DNA from: Fratercula arctica
Lineage: Eukaryota; Chordata; Aves; Charadriiformes; Alcidae
DNA length: 64,000 bases
Assembly: GCA_947846985.1 (NCBI GenBank)
Contig: CANTUZ010000003.1
Location: 123,326,626 to 123,390,625, forward strand
Direction: 5' to 3'
Shown: positions 49,501 to 59,490 of the stretch, in pieces
How the letters are laid out: every line of letters begins with the position of its first letter
Position numbering within the stretch: position 1 is the first letter of the stretch
Position numbers and translations under genes: made by a program
The notes under the pieces: model-generated
Seen by the model: the letters and a program-made list of their open reading frames with translations, nothing else
The model's database searches: none
Told to the model about the DNA's origin: nothing

Positions 49501-49732
49501 ATTTTGGTACCTCTTTGTCAGTTTGTGTTAGCTACTGCTCTGACCTTCTCAAGGGCACCTCTTCGGTGTCGGGCTTCCCGTTGGCTGTCAGCTCTCTGGA
49601 GGTGAGACACCAGCAATTGCTGATTCTCCCTGTAAGACACGGCTGTGGTCGCTGCCTCCATAAGCCAGAGAAGTATGAGAAGTTCTGCCTTTTTTCCATT
49701 CCTAGAAGATGATCCAAAGGTTGGCAGGATTA
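46546..49732. other. Unique DNA with a weak candidate exon
   Basis: The part from 46860 to 47330 has a Py-rich, AT-rich mosaic that could be conserved. A GGGGGGAGCC unit is doubled at 46934-46953. Open frames reach 120 codons (47429-47791 -) and overlap plus-strand ones. None is recognisable. Confidence 0.5.
47047..47138 (+). other. Weak candidate internal exon
   Basis: The acceptor is TTCATTCTTTCCTCTAG (AG at 47045-47046) and the donor AAAAAAG|GTAAAT (GT at 47139-47140), giving 92 bases. One frame is open for about 28 codons (NGLFGLALNPVAVIEFPSPS and onward) before TGA at 47128-47130, ahead of the donor. It could only be a terminal or untranslated exon. No family is recognised. Confidence 0.1.
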
Positions 49733-49795
49733 GAGTCATAGAATCACAGAATGGTTTGGGTGGGAAGGGACCTTAAAGCCCCCCCAGTTCCAACT
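49733..49795 (-). mobile_element. CR1 3'-tail fragment
   Basis: GAGTCATAGAATCACAGAAT is followed by GGTTTGGGTGGGAAGGGACC and TTAAAGCCCCCCCAGTTCCA. It shares the unusual CCTTAAAGCCCCCCCAG tail with the copy at 4907, so both come from the same subfamily. It lies 315 bases before the long copy at 50110, in the same orientation. Confidence 0.9.
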
Positions 49796-50109
49796 GGTGA
49801 TGCCATCTCCTGGGAACAGCAAGCCAAGACCTGTCCTGGCAGGAATGGAGAGCAAGGTGTGAACCGGTTCCTGGGAGCTGCTGGAAGGGAAGAAAATATC
49901 CTCTGGGCAAGCGAAGCCCTTCCAGCTGAAGGACATCCCGGACCCTCAGCAGCACCACTGCGGTTTTGCAGGTAGTGATGAGTCAAGTGCCAGATCTCTG
50001 CGTCCCCAGGAATATTTAATAAGCCACATGCTTGCACGGACACCTGATAAATCCAGATTTGCCCCTGATGCTGAGTTCAGGGAGGTGGGAAAGTAAGCTC
50101 ATTTATTTT
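49796..50109. other. Unique spacer between two CR1 copies
   Basis: No gene or known repeat in about 310 bases. Confidence 0.5.
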
Positions 50110-50920
50110 TATAGAATGATGGAATGGTTTGAGTTGGAAGGGAACTTAAAGATGATCTACTTTGAACCCCCCTGCCCTGGGCAGGGACACCTCCCACCAG
50201 CCCAGGTTGCTCCAAGCCCCGTCCAACCTGGCCTTGAACCCCTCCAGGGATGGGGCAGCCACAGCTTCTCTGGGCAACCTGGGCCAGGGGCTCACCCCCC
50301 TCACACCAAAGAATTTCTTCCTCACATCTCCTCTAAGTCTTCCCTTCTTGTCAGTGTAAAACCCTTCCCCCTCGTCCCACGGCTCCCCTCCCTGATCCAG
50401 AGTCCCTCCCCAGCTTTCCTGGAGCCCCTTGAGGGCCTGGCAGGGGCTGGAAGGTCTCCGCGGAGCCTTCTCTTCTCCAGGCTGAACCCCCCCAGCTCTC
50501 TCAGCCTGTCCTCCCAGCAGAGGGGCTCCAGCCCTCCCAGCATCTCCGGGGCCTCCTCTGGCCCCGCTCCAACAGCTCCGTGTCTCTCCTGGGCTGAGGC
50601 CCCAGAGCTGGAGGCAGCGCTGCAGGGGGGTCTCCCCCGAGCGGAGCAGAGGGGCAGAATCCCCCCCCTCGCCCTGCTGCCCACGCTGCTGGGGATGCAG
50701 CCCAGGCTGCGGGGGGTTTCTGGGCTGCCAGCGCACGGTGCCGGCTCCTGTGGAGCTTCTCGTCCACCAACACCCCCAAGTCCTTCTCCTCAGGGCTGCT
50801 CTCCAGCCATCTGCCATCTGTATTGGCAGTGGGAATTGCCCCAACCCACGTGCAGGACCTTGCACTTGGCCTTGTTGAACTTCATGAGGTTCACATGTGG
50901 CTACTTCTTGACCTTGACAA
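50110..50920 (-). mobile_element. CR1 LINE, longest copy in the window (~0.8 kb)
   Basis: The plus strand opens with ATAGAATGATGGAATGGTTT and runs through the 3' untranslated tail and about 700 bases of the pol ORF, ending in unrelated DNA near ATAAACC. On the minus strand the C-terminal reverse-transcriptase region is readable in pieces. GVLVDEKL and LAAQKP come first, then ELLERGQ, then LEPLCWEDRLRELGGFSLEK, then WPRLPREAVAAPSLEGFKAR. These pieces fall in different frames, so at least two frameshifts break the ORF and the copy is dead. No catalytic RT motif or endonuclease is present. The diagnostic base is T. CpG-rich composition suggests a fairly young copy. Confidence 0.97.
50146..50865 (-). 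pseudogene. Degenerate CR1 pol (RT ORF) C-terminus
   Basis: An open frame of 239 codons on the minus strand follows the CR1 sense direction but matches the pol protein only in its last third (KGRLRGDVRKKFFGVRGVSP, WPRLPREAV, FKARLDGAWSNLG). The earlier part is out of frame. Neighbouring frames carry the rest (LEPLCWEDRLRELG in 50322-50684, VLVDEKL in 50501-50779). The product of the intact family is a reverse transcriptase/endonuclease that copies CR1 RNA at a nicked target. This fragment lacks the catalytic residues and cannot do so. Confidence 0.8.
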
Positions 50921-53144
50921 ATAAACCTGCTTAGAACTGCCTTTTTGTGTGTTTCCCTACTTTTGATCTTGTCTTTGAAAGAGGAAAATTTTAGACAGGT
51001 TAAACCCTACGTAAGAACTATTTGTACTTTCAGTTAGAGAAGTCTTTTTTATCTCCCAGTTATCACTAAAAACACTTTTTTTTTTTAGAGCTGATGGGAG
51101 TTGTGTAACCAGTTGTCAATAACTCCGGGGAGTGGTAAGATCTGTTTCTGGTAAACTTTCAAGAGATAAACATGAAACCCCAAAGCCACCGCTTGGCTGA
51201 CAAAAAGCGAGAAGAATTTTTCTGGTGTTTTTTGACTTCCGTGCTGAGTTGTTGGTGAGTGCCTTTCACCGCCGCTGGGGAGGTTGTGCCAGCTGCTTGG
51301 CGCTCTCTGCTTCTCAGAAAGAAAACTCTCAATACCTGGTTCCTGTGGTTTGAAGATGAAGGTATATGTGTTAAAACACACGCACACGCCTGCTGCCACC
51401 AGGAAAGGACCCAAATTTAGAGTATTTCCTGGCAGTTTTGCCCAAATACTGATTTAAATTATTATTTACTGTTGAGTCGGTCCTGTGAGCTGGAGACAGT
51501 GGCGTCATCTACAATAGTACTTTCCAAGAACCAGAAATACTGATAAATAATTTTCATTACAAGCAAGTTTTAGGAGCACAACGCCCATGAAGTCCTGGTG
51601 ATTTGGAATGCAGATCTTAATTTTGCTCATCCTTGATCAGCACTCCTCTGCGGCATGCTGTCCTCGTCTTCCCTGCCATGCCAGCGTCACAAATCACCTC
51701 AAATGATGCTGAAAACTTCAGAGCACGTTGCTGGTGAGAATTATAAACCAGGGGTGAAGTTCAGTATCTGCAGAGGAACTGTCTGCATCGTCCGATGCCC
51801 CGCTGGAGTGGGATGGAGAGGGGCTCTGCTGGGTCTGTGGCATTAGGGTAATTGATACACAGGGAACTCTTACCTCTAAGGTGGAAAGGTGAGTGATGTT
51901 TTTACATAAAATCTGTTTTTTCTCACGTATTTTTACAACACTTGCCCTCCTCTTTGAATTTACTCTTGGAGTTGTGAGTCAGGAGAGCACCAGCTGTTGC
52001 AAAGAGGATGAGACGGTAGGAATATGTAGGAAAAACCAGATAGGAATAGATGGCAAACTCCTCAGATGCTTTTTCCTTTTATTTTCGTAAAGACCTTAGA
52101 CTCCCCTTGCAGATTTCCGAGGAGTCTCGCGAGGTTAATAAAGCCTTAGCTTTAATATGCTTTCCCTCCCCAGCCCTGCTTCTCTGCCTTGTTATCCCAG
52201 AGTTTCTTTATACAATGAAAGGCATACATTTGTTTAATGGAGCTGTCACGAATCCCAGCTACAGATGAACTGCGGAATGTATATTAAAATATATTTGGCG
52301 AAGTTAAAATGAAATTCAAAATCAAAGGAAAATTGCCCCGTTGCTTGTTACAGTTCATATCGAAATGTCACCTGGGAGAAAGCATATTCCTTTTAGAAGC
52401 GTGAATGGGTTGTTAAGAAGGGACCAGTTTTATCTGTAGGGAAATTCTCTACTGTCTTAAGCCCAAGTGTGAAGAGGGAAAGGCAAACTAATTAGCAAAT
52501 TTTAATAACAAAGTAACAGAATATCAGTTGGGTTGTATGTCCTTTTTTAGCATTGGGTTTATACAGCTGAGCAGTTCCCGCGTATCTGAATGTGTAGCAA
52601 ATAAAGGGAAAATCTTCTGTTAAGATATTGGAATAAAATACTGATTTAAGACGCCTTAAATTTATAGCAACTGTAATAGTAAACAGTCCAGAGATGGAAA
52701 ATAAGCAAAACGTCACACTTGAAGTGGAAGGCTTAATGAAAAAAGTTCAACAAACATTCCTAAAGAAACGCAGTAAAAATCCGTGTGGGCAATTCAAACC
52801 CCAAAATTGCACAAATAAAAGAACAGCAAAGGAAGTGGATGTTCTTGTGCAAGGAAAGGTCATCCCAGATCTTAACAAACAAAACAAAACCCAGTGGTGT
52901 TGCTGACAGTTTATTACATGAGAGTTGTAAACTGGGAATTCTGCCCCACGGCGCTGGAGGAAGGGCAGATCAGGTGGATTCGAGAAAAAACTCCTTCACC
53001 ACGAGGACAGACCCCAGAGCTGACCCAGAGCGGGTGGGACCAGAGACATCCCGAGGCTCAACCTCAGTTTTGCTGCGATTCTACAAAATATTTAGCATTT
53101 AAATACACCGCGTTTGTAAAGCAGAATTCAGCTCTTCACAATGG
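50921..53144. other. Unique non-coding DNA
   Basis: AT-rich with no gene or repeat recognised. Open frames are 109 codons or fewer, with overlaps between strands. A short A/C-rich patch lies near 51372-51390. Confidence 0.55.
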
Positions 53145-53898
53145 ATGAGCTGCACCTGGGGAGGAATGACCCCCTGCACCAGGACAGGTTGGGGCTGACC
53201 TGCTGGAGAGCAGCTCAGTGGAAAGAGACCTGAGAGTCCTGGGGGACAACAGGGTGACCATGAGCCAGCAATGGGCCCTTGCGGCCAAGAAGGCCAATGG
53301 CATCCTGGGGGGCATCAAGAAGAGTGTGGCCAGCAGGTGGAGGGAGGTTCATCCTCCCCCTCTGCTCTGCCCTGGGGAGGCCACATCTGGAGCACTGGGT
53401 CCAGTTCTGGGCTCCCCGGTTCCAGAGGGACAGGGACCTGCTGGAGAGGGGACAGCAAAGGGCTACCAAGATGATGAGGGGATGGAACATCTCTCTGATG
53501 AGGAAAGGCTGAGGGATTTGGGTCTCTTCAGTCTGGAAAAAAGACGGCTGAGGGGGGATCTTATCAACGCTTGTAAATACTGAAAGGGTGGGTGTCAGGA
53601 GGATGGGGCCAGGCTCTTCTCAGTGGTGCCCGGGGACAGGACAAGAGGCAACGGGCACAAACTTGAGCATGGGAAGTTCCATCTCCACATGAGGAGGAAC
53701 TTCTTTGCTGTGAGGGTGGCAGAGCCCTGGCACAGGCTGCCCAGAGAGGTGGTGGAGTCTCCGTCTCTGGAGACATTCCAACCCCGCCTGGAGGCGTTCC
53801 TGTGCCACCTGCTGTGGGTGACCCTGCTCTGGCAGGGGGTTGGATGGGATGATCTCCAGAGGGCCCTGCCAACCCCGGCCAGTCTGGGATCCTGTGTA
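53145..53898 (+). mobile_element. CR1 LINE fragment, second subfamily (~0.75 kb)
   Basis: It reads from GGATGAGCTGCACCTGGGGA through CTGACCTGCTGGAGAGCAGC, CATGAGCCAGCAATGGGCCC, GAGGAACTTCTTTGCTGTGA and GGATGGGATGATCTCCAGAG to GGGATCCTGTGTATTG. This is a CR1 pol C-terminus and 3' end of a different subfamily from the 50110 type. The tail is GATGATCTCCAGAGG-CCAACCC, and the protein has the [20 protein letters not shown] and [12 protein letters not shown] versions. It is 5'-truncated. Confidence 0.95.
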
Positions 53899-53919
53899 TT
53901 GAAAATAGGAATTTGCTAA
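53218..53919 (+). pseudogene. Broken CR1 pol C-terminus, second subfamily
   Basis: Frame 1 reads [20 protein letters not shown] and [20 protein letters not shown] up to about 53345. The sense reading then moves to frame 2 ([36 protein letters not shown]) and returns to frame 1 near 53490 ([20 protein letters not shown]). An in-frame TGA lies at 53581-53583. The last part, still frame 1, reads [20 protein letters not shown] and [16 protein letters not shown]. The minimum damage is therefore two compensating frameshifts and one stop. The downstream frame runs a few codons past the element end. Confidence 0.85.
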
Positions 53920-54359
53920 ATTTATAGGAAATAAAGTCCAGATCCATGAATGCCTATTGGAGATACCCCTTAGGGAGCAGGGCAAGACATGACTAGTGGT
54001 CATGTAAGTGGTTAGCAGTGGAGTTTAATGACATTAATTTCTGGTAGAAATCCCTTCCTCTTTACTGCACCAGGAGTGAGCGTATGGCTTTACTGCGCAT
54101 TTCTCAACGGCAGCCAATTTTAAGCTATTTAGAAATTTTGAGGCCATTGGAAGTTGGTTGTGTTGCAGCTTCTGCCTCGCGCGGCACCGAGTGGAGCTCT
54201 GCTCGTGCATCTGCAGTGTAAAATGCTCATTAGGGGTTTCATACGTCTTTGTAACTTCAGAGCATTAATATTTCTCCCTGCTTTGATCCCCGCAGAAGTG
54301 AGGGACGCGAAGCCGGCGAATGTTGCTGACTCTCATCTCGCTTGAATGGGAGACTCCTC

Positions 54360-55195
54360 CAAATTTCGCACATTTGTTCTCTCCTCGCATTCTGCAGTCT
54401 CATCTTTAATCCCTCTCTCCCGTGTCTTTAATTCATGAAAGTAAGTAATTAGAGACCCAAGCACATGTCGGAGTGATGATATACAGATACAGCTGCAGTG
54501 GTTTTTTTCTTAAATATAATAGTATAATGTCACAAATGAGCTCCCTTTGCTCTATATTTCTCCGGCCTCCCATCTATCTTTAGATGGAAAATACAGCTGC
54601 AGAGCGGTCTCCTGACTGATGGAAAAGCGGGGAGGAAGCTTTTCCACTTTGTGTAAGCATATTATTTATGAATATACCATGAAGAATGGCATCGCCGCAC
54701 AACACAATAGTAATCCCATCACATCCTTAGTTTTCCAGCAGATGAAAATACTTCATTATGATTAGATGTCGTTTGCTTGTTGTTTCCTGAGAGGGTCCGC
54801 AGTTAAACCCGAGACCTCTTCCACCCTGCCGTTATTAATGGGGGTGTTGATAGCGAAGTATTTAATCAGTCGTCTGCTGTATGCTAGCTCTGGCTTGGGG
54901 ATGCGGCAGCGGTCTTTGAAAATGATGGAGTAATAATGGATGAGTGACAGGGTAGAAGCAATCTAGCAGCTATTTTGCATGTTAAATATGAAGGACGGAT
55001 AAATTTTACAGCTGTTAGCAATGATTAGAGCATTTGCCGACAAGTAGATAAGTCATTAAAAAAATAAAATCCCTTCGTATACCACGTACCCATCTATTGT
55101 CAACACCGTGACTGTACATGGGGTAAATAATTTCAGTAAGTACTGAAATCTTATTAAAATTTTTAATTAACTCATCAGCAGACTAATAAATATTT
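54360..55195. promoter_or_regulatory. Candidate conserved non-coding element/enhancer
   Basis: This AT-rich block has almost no open frame and many transcription-factor-type cores. CAGCTG E-boxes occur at 54490, 54594 and 55009, the first two in the shared context ATACAGCTGCAG. It also has TTTTGCAT (octamer-like, 54973-54980), GATAAG (55047-55052), TTAATTAA (55163-55170), TAATCCC and TGACAG. A 20-base inverted repeat lies at 55130-55149. Dense mixed homeodomain/POU/GATA/E-box sites are typical of vertebrate developmental enhancers. Conservation between species is not visible here. Confidence 0.35.
55130..55149. repeat. Perfect inverted repeat, 9-base arms
   Basis: ATTTCAGTA, a two-base AG spacer, then TACTGAAAT. 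It could be a symmetric protein-binding site or a small hairpin. It sits at the 3' side of the enhancer-like block. Confidence 0.85.
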
Positions 55196-55779
55196 CATGA
55201 CCGCTAAGGAGATGTCTGCTCCAGTGTGGAAGAACGGCATCCCCCTCGCCAGGAGACCTGGTGGAAGCCGTTTGTCTTCCTCATGGGCGTTGCAGGTGGC
55301 TGCAATGAACTTTCTTCTCCAGCGTGATGGGGTGTCCACCTCTGACGTGTTCTCGTTTGAAAGCTGTGGCTTTAAAGAGAAGAATAAAAATTAAAAGCAT
55401 ATGTAACAGCCTAATTCTTTGTTGTTTCTAAGAGTGATTGTGTGTAGGAAAGGACGGAGTTGTGAGACTCATCGATTAAGTTGTTGCTGTGCTCTTTGAT
55501 ATTTGGTTTTGGTGGTGCAGTGTTTCTCAAAAATAATAGTTTGGTATTTCCTTCCTGTTTGTGGTAGGTATGTGACTTCATAAAACATGATTAGATGCCC
55601 CTAAGAGACCTTTTCGCAGGCGCACGCCCGTATTGCCCCGCTCTCCATCAAAGGGTGGGTGTCACCTTCCAGCTGGACCGCCCTTTGCTGGGGCAGCCCT
55701 TGTGTCCTTCCCTGGCGCCTTCAACACCACCCTGTAGAGCAAGGGGAGGAATAGCCTCTATTTCTTACGAAAAGAGCCC

Positions 55780-56000
55780 CCAAGGCCAAACATTTTTCAT
55801 ATTAATACAATTAGTGGGATTCAGCTGCGATTACCCAGGTGTCATGCATCTTCTACAGGCAGCACCTCCAGCCCCAGCCCTCCCTGCGCCGCAGCAGCCA
55901 GCGAGTGCCGCGCCGCAGCTGAGGCTTTTCACCGCTTCGCTTTCGCAGGCTTTAATTACGGAGGGGAAAATAAAACTCTTAACTTCTGTCATAGCGTGAC
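55780..56000. promoter_or_regulatory. Possible conserved block with CpG-rich core
   Basis: An AT-rich part (TTAATACAATTAGTGGGATT, then CAGCTGCGATTACCCAGG) passes into a CpG-rich Ala/Pro-coding-like stretch at 55855-55950. It combines TAAT, GGATTA-like and CAGCTG cores. It may be regulatory, or part of an exon beginning after CTTCTACAG at 55857. Neither is established. Confidence 0.18.
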
Positions 56001-56212
56001 GGCGTGGGTATAAAATGAGCTGTATCCTTGCACCAGTGCGAACTTCACGCCGAAGTGCTGGCGCCGTCTTATTTGCCGGTATTGTTTGTGCAGCTGCAGG
56101 AATTGCACGCACATCTGTTTTGCGGCCCTGAAATTTTGCCCTGTGCACATTTACAGATTATTGTGAACTGGCAGTTTTTTTCCACTTTCTTAATAGTTTA
56201 ATAAATACCAAA

Positions 56213-56278
56213 GGTTTTGTTGTTGGTTTGTTTTTGTTTTGGTTTTTTTTTTTGTTTTGTTTTGTTTTTTTTTTTTAC
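56213..56278. repeat. T/G low-complexity tract
   Basis: Runs of T broken by single or paired G (GTTTT-like units), ending in T12. An open frame rich in Phe (56228 onward) starts here and is an artefact of the tract. Confidence 0.85.
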
Positions 56279-57812
56279 ATCGAGCTTCATCTTCCCCGTT
56301 CAAACAAAACGCTGCTGGCAGCTTCAGCACGCCGCTGCGGGAATGTTTTTGCAGCGCTGACTTTACGCTTGCACGGAGGATGTGTTTGTTACGTGCACAA
56401 GTTTCGGTACGTAAACCGGCCTTCACTTTTTCCAGTTTGTGCTGGACGATACTTTATCTTCTACCAAATTCCAGGGATTTATAGCCAAGTAGGTTTTTTC
56501 CCCCCTCCTTTTATTTCCCAGCTGATGTTTTCTTTAAAAGATTGGGTTTTCTGCTTGCATTTCTTGCGCTTTTGGGAACCGTTGAATTCACTAGCGATGA
56601 TTCCTAAATTCCTTGGACAAAGCAAGAAGTTATTTGCTCGGGAGCGGCAAAGAGTTTTGGGGGAGAATTCAACCAAAGTGACACGGGGTTACTTATAGCT
56701 CGCAGCCCTTTGTCACCTCGGTGGGATCCTGCGTCTTTCAAAGGCTGTCCTACTTTTCAGAAACATTATGTGGAGCAGCCCAGCCATTTTGCTGTATTTT
56801 CTCAGGCACTTGCCTATTTTTCTATTGCAGAAACAGCTTTAAGGAGAGCCGAGTAGCATCGGTAAAGGGTTTTAATGTGGTTGCTTCTCTGCGATGCTTC
56901 GTGAAACGGCTCGAGCATCTCTTGCCCTCCATTTTAACAGCCCAGATACTTGTGGATCTCTTCCGCTATTAATATATGTGATTTCATAGCATCCTTTTGG
57001 ACTTATTTCTGCAGTACTTTCCTCCCGAAACTCTCCAGGGGCTGTGCATTTTAATTAGTTTAGCCTCACGTTCCCTCCTCGAGGGAGCTGGACTCCCCTG
57101 ACCCCCTCCTGCTTTCCCCCTCTCCTCCCTGCGTTTGCCTACATGCGCTCATGCTCCGGCTCGTTACAAGAGACACTCACTTTTCCCTGATCTAGGCACA
57201 TTTACACCCATTTCTGTGGTGTGAACTTGCCCTTTTTCCCCATTTAAATGCACTTGATCATTACTCTAGATTTTTTTTAACACCCCCGCTGTATTTCAGG
57301 CAGGAGATGCACCCAATGCATAATTTTCTCTCGGTTTCTTGAAGCCAGGGTACGGTTTGTGGTGCTGCCCCGTCCCATTTCTTCATTCTTAGGACTTAAT
57401 TACATATCTGTCTATTTTTTTTTTAAATGCTTTATCTTTTTTTCTGCAGTTTGTTTCAGTAATGCCTGTTGTTTTTGCAAACCTAAGGATCAGCAGCTGG
57501 AGGGGAGTTTTATCACGTCGGCCGTTCGCGTGAAACGAAACGGCTCGTGGTGTTTCCGCGTTAACGTGGAGGTGATGCGGAGGAAAAGCGGTACGAAACT
57601 GAAGCCTTATCTTATTTTTCTCTGCAAATTAATGTATTTTTGGGGGGAGTATTTCCCAGCGGGTGCTCCTGAACTTTTGCAGGCTTCCTATTGCAGATGC
57701 CTTTGTTGCAGAGCTCCTGAGCTCGCTGCAGCCTGCTTCAAGGAGAAAGCCTGAAGGAGAACCTAAGTAGAAATTATATAACGAAGAAGCAGATCAGGTT
57801 TGCTGCAGTAAT

Positions 57813-57814
<2 letters not shown>

Positions 57815-57845
<31 letters not shown>
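57815..57845. repeat. Poly(A) tract, 31 bases, followed by (GA)n
   Basis: A31 followed directly by GAGAGAGAGA. No target-site duplication or gene body is recognisable, so a retroposed copy is not supported. Confidence 0.9.
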
Positions 57846-57848
<3 letters not shown>

Positions 57849-58582
57849 AGAGAGAAAACAAGTGTTGGATAAAGGTATTGCTAAAAGGCTGCCCCAGCAT
57901 CCTTGCTGGGCTGCTTTCCCTCCCCAGGGAGTGGGATGCAGGTGTAAAATGGTGTAAGTTTTTCCTTCAAAACCAGAAAGTGATGTTTAGATGTACGCGA
58001 GGTTTTGGGTCAGGGTTTGGAGCTGACTCGAGGGGCAGGTCTCTGAGGAAAACAAACAAAAACCCAAAGACCTGTAAAATCCTTATGTTCCTCAAATGTG
58101 TTTCTTGGTAAATGTATCCAGGTGGAAATACAGTGCGCTGGATGAGTCAAGAAGGCAATAAACACTCAGTAAAATGTGAGCCATTTCTATATTTGCGTTG
58201 AAGAATAGTATTTGGAAAAACCTGGTCGTGAAGTAGGGGGGGCTGTTTGTCTCTATCACTGCAGCTGCTTAAAATTCAGGTTTTTAATTAGATGTCAAAT
58301 GGACAGTGTCCTTTTCCAAGCCCGTCTCCTGCACCGTAAGCACCGTTGGGTGCAGCGCTTCCACATGAAGCAAATGGCAATGTTAGCTTGGGCGAGCAGA
58401 GCATCCTGCCGGTACCGGCAGTGCTCCGTGCCCGGCATCCCCCAGCAGTGCCGGGATGCGAACGGCATCTCCTTGTGTAACCTGAAACACGTTTCCTGTA
58501 GCTGTGCGTGAAAGTTCAGTAACTCAAAAAGCTTGGACATGCCTTGAAAATTAAAGCAGTTGTTGCATTGAGCAATCTCTCT

Positions 58583-58606
58583 TTGTTGTTGTTGTTGTTG
58601 TTGTTT
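58583..58606. repeat. (TTG)n microsatellite
   Basis: About eight TTG/GTT units in a row after CTCTCTT. On the minus strand it is CAA, giving a run of Gln codons in an otherwise unrecognised open frame. Confidence 0.88.
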
Positions 58607-58942
58607 TGTTTTTACAAAGCACATAGCTGAGGAAGTGTCTTCATTAAGAAGTCATGTGAGGCCGTTGGTTTTCATCTTGGAGATCCCCTGTCTCATCAGC
58701 TCGGTGAGTTACGTGGCACAGAACTGAAGTAAAACTTGGCGAGTGCAGCGTGCCTTTACCCCGAGTAACCTCCCGCTGGTGCCACTGGAAGGACGGCACC
58801 GGAGAGCCTGGCGAAAGGAGGAGCCCATCCTTGCACGTGCTGTGCTTGCTGATGTAATATTTACTCTGCATTTCTGTGTAGAGAAGTAGAATAGCGTCAA
58901 TAGTGGCAGGTCTTAATATAAACAGTGGATTAATAACCCGAG

Positions 58943-59401
58943 ATGTCATGCCTTGAGCTTGCACTCCAGTGTGGAGCTCCAAAGCACACTGCGAATGGTG
59001 GTAAAGACTTTTTTCTTTGTGAGAGTAGAAGGGGCCACATTTTAAGGGCCACAAAAATGATCTGGGGGCTGGAGCCCCTCTGCTGGGAGGACAGGCTGAG
59101 AGAGCTGGGGGGGTTCAGCCTGGAGAAGAGAAGGCTCCGCGGAGACCTTCCAGCCCCTGCCAGGCCCTCAAGGGGCTCCAGGAAAGCTGGGGAGGGACTC
59201 TGGATCAGGGAGGGGAGCCGTGGGACGAGGGGGAAGGGTTTTACGCTGACAGAGGGGAGATTCAGACTAGATATAAGGAAGAAATGGTTTATTCTGAGGG
59301 GGGTGAGCCCCTGGCCCAGGTTGCCCCGAGAAGCTGTGGCTGCCCCATCCCTGGAAACATCCCAGGCCAGGTTGGACGAGGCTCTGAGCAACGTGGTCTA
59401 G
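58943..59401 (+). pseudogene. CR1 pol C-terminus, frame open to its stop
   Basis: A 152-codon frame starts in unique flanking DNA (58943) and enters the CR1 at about 59046 in the sense pol frame: LEPLCWEDRLRELGGFSLEK, RRLRGDL, GRFRLDIRKKWFILRG, WPRLPREAVAAPSLE, ending ALSNVV. It is the only pol remnant here without a frameshift or stop over its length of about 115 residues. It lacks the catalytic domains. The upstream ~34 codons are host sequence by chance in frame. Transcription is not shown. Confidence 0.75.
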
Positions 59402-59490
59402 TTGAAGATGTCTCTGCTTATGTCAGGGTGTTGGACTAGATGGCCTTTGAAGATCCCTTCCCACCCAAACTATTCTACGATTCAATGATT
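59046..59490 (+). mobile_element. CR1 LINE fragment, GC-rich subfamily
   Basis: It begins at GGGCCACAAAAATGATCTGG and runs through AGGACAGGCTGAGAGAGCTG and the pol C-terminus to GTTGGACTAGATGGCCTTTG, ending in ATTCTACGATTCAATGATT. The final pol codons and stop (TAG at 59399-59401) are in place, followed by the 3' untranslated tail. The diagnostic state is GGGG, as in the 4907 and 16601 copies. The 5' end is truncated. Confidence 0.96.

Larger units (their letters stand above)
53899..59045. other. CR1-free region with enhancer-like AT-rich blocks
   Basis: About 5.1 kb with no transposon recognised. It holds the best candidate conserved non-coding block (54360-55195), a CpG-richer patch at 55600-56110, T/G low-complexity sequence at 56213-56278, A31 at 57815-57845 and (TTG)n at 58583-58606. 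Open frames up to 156 codons (56228-56698 +) start inside low-complexity sequence and are unrecognised. Confidence 0.5.

Noticed and set aside
50032..50934. 300-codon plus-strand ORF as a real gene
   Set aside because: It is the exact antisense of a CR1 pol fragment plus short flanks, and the same peptide recurs at other CR1 copies. Its Pro/Ser-rich content follows from the GC-rich repeat.
56228..56698. 156-codon Phe-rich ORF with apparent hydrophobic N-terminus
   Set aside because: The hydrophobic start is encoded by a T/G low-complexity tract, and the remainder has no recognisable feature.
57359..57754. 131-codon ORF with Cys-rich parts, possible exon after TTTCTGCAG
   Set aside because: The hydrophobic stretch comes from T-rich DNA. 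No paired donor or known cysteine motif could be supported.
58583..58606. Polyglutamine-coding repeat on the minus strand
   Set aside because: It is a plain (TTG/CAA)n microsatellite inside an unrecognised open frame with no other coding evidence.
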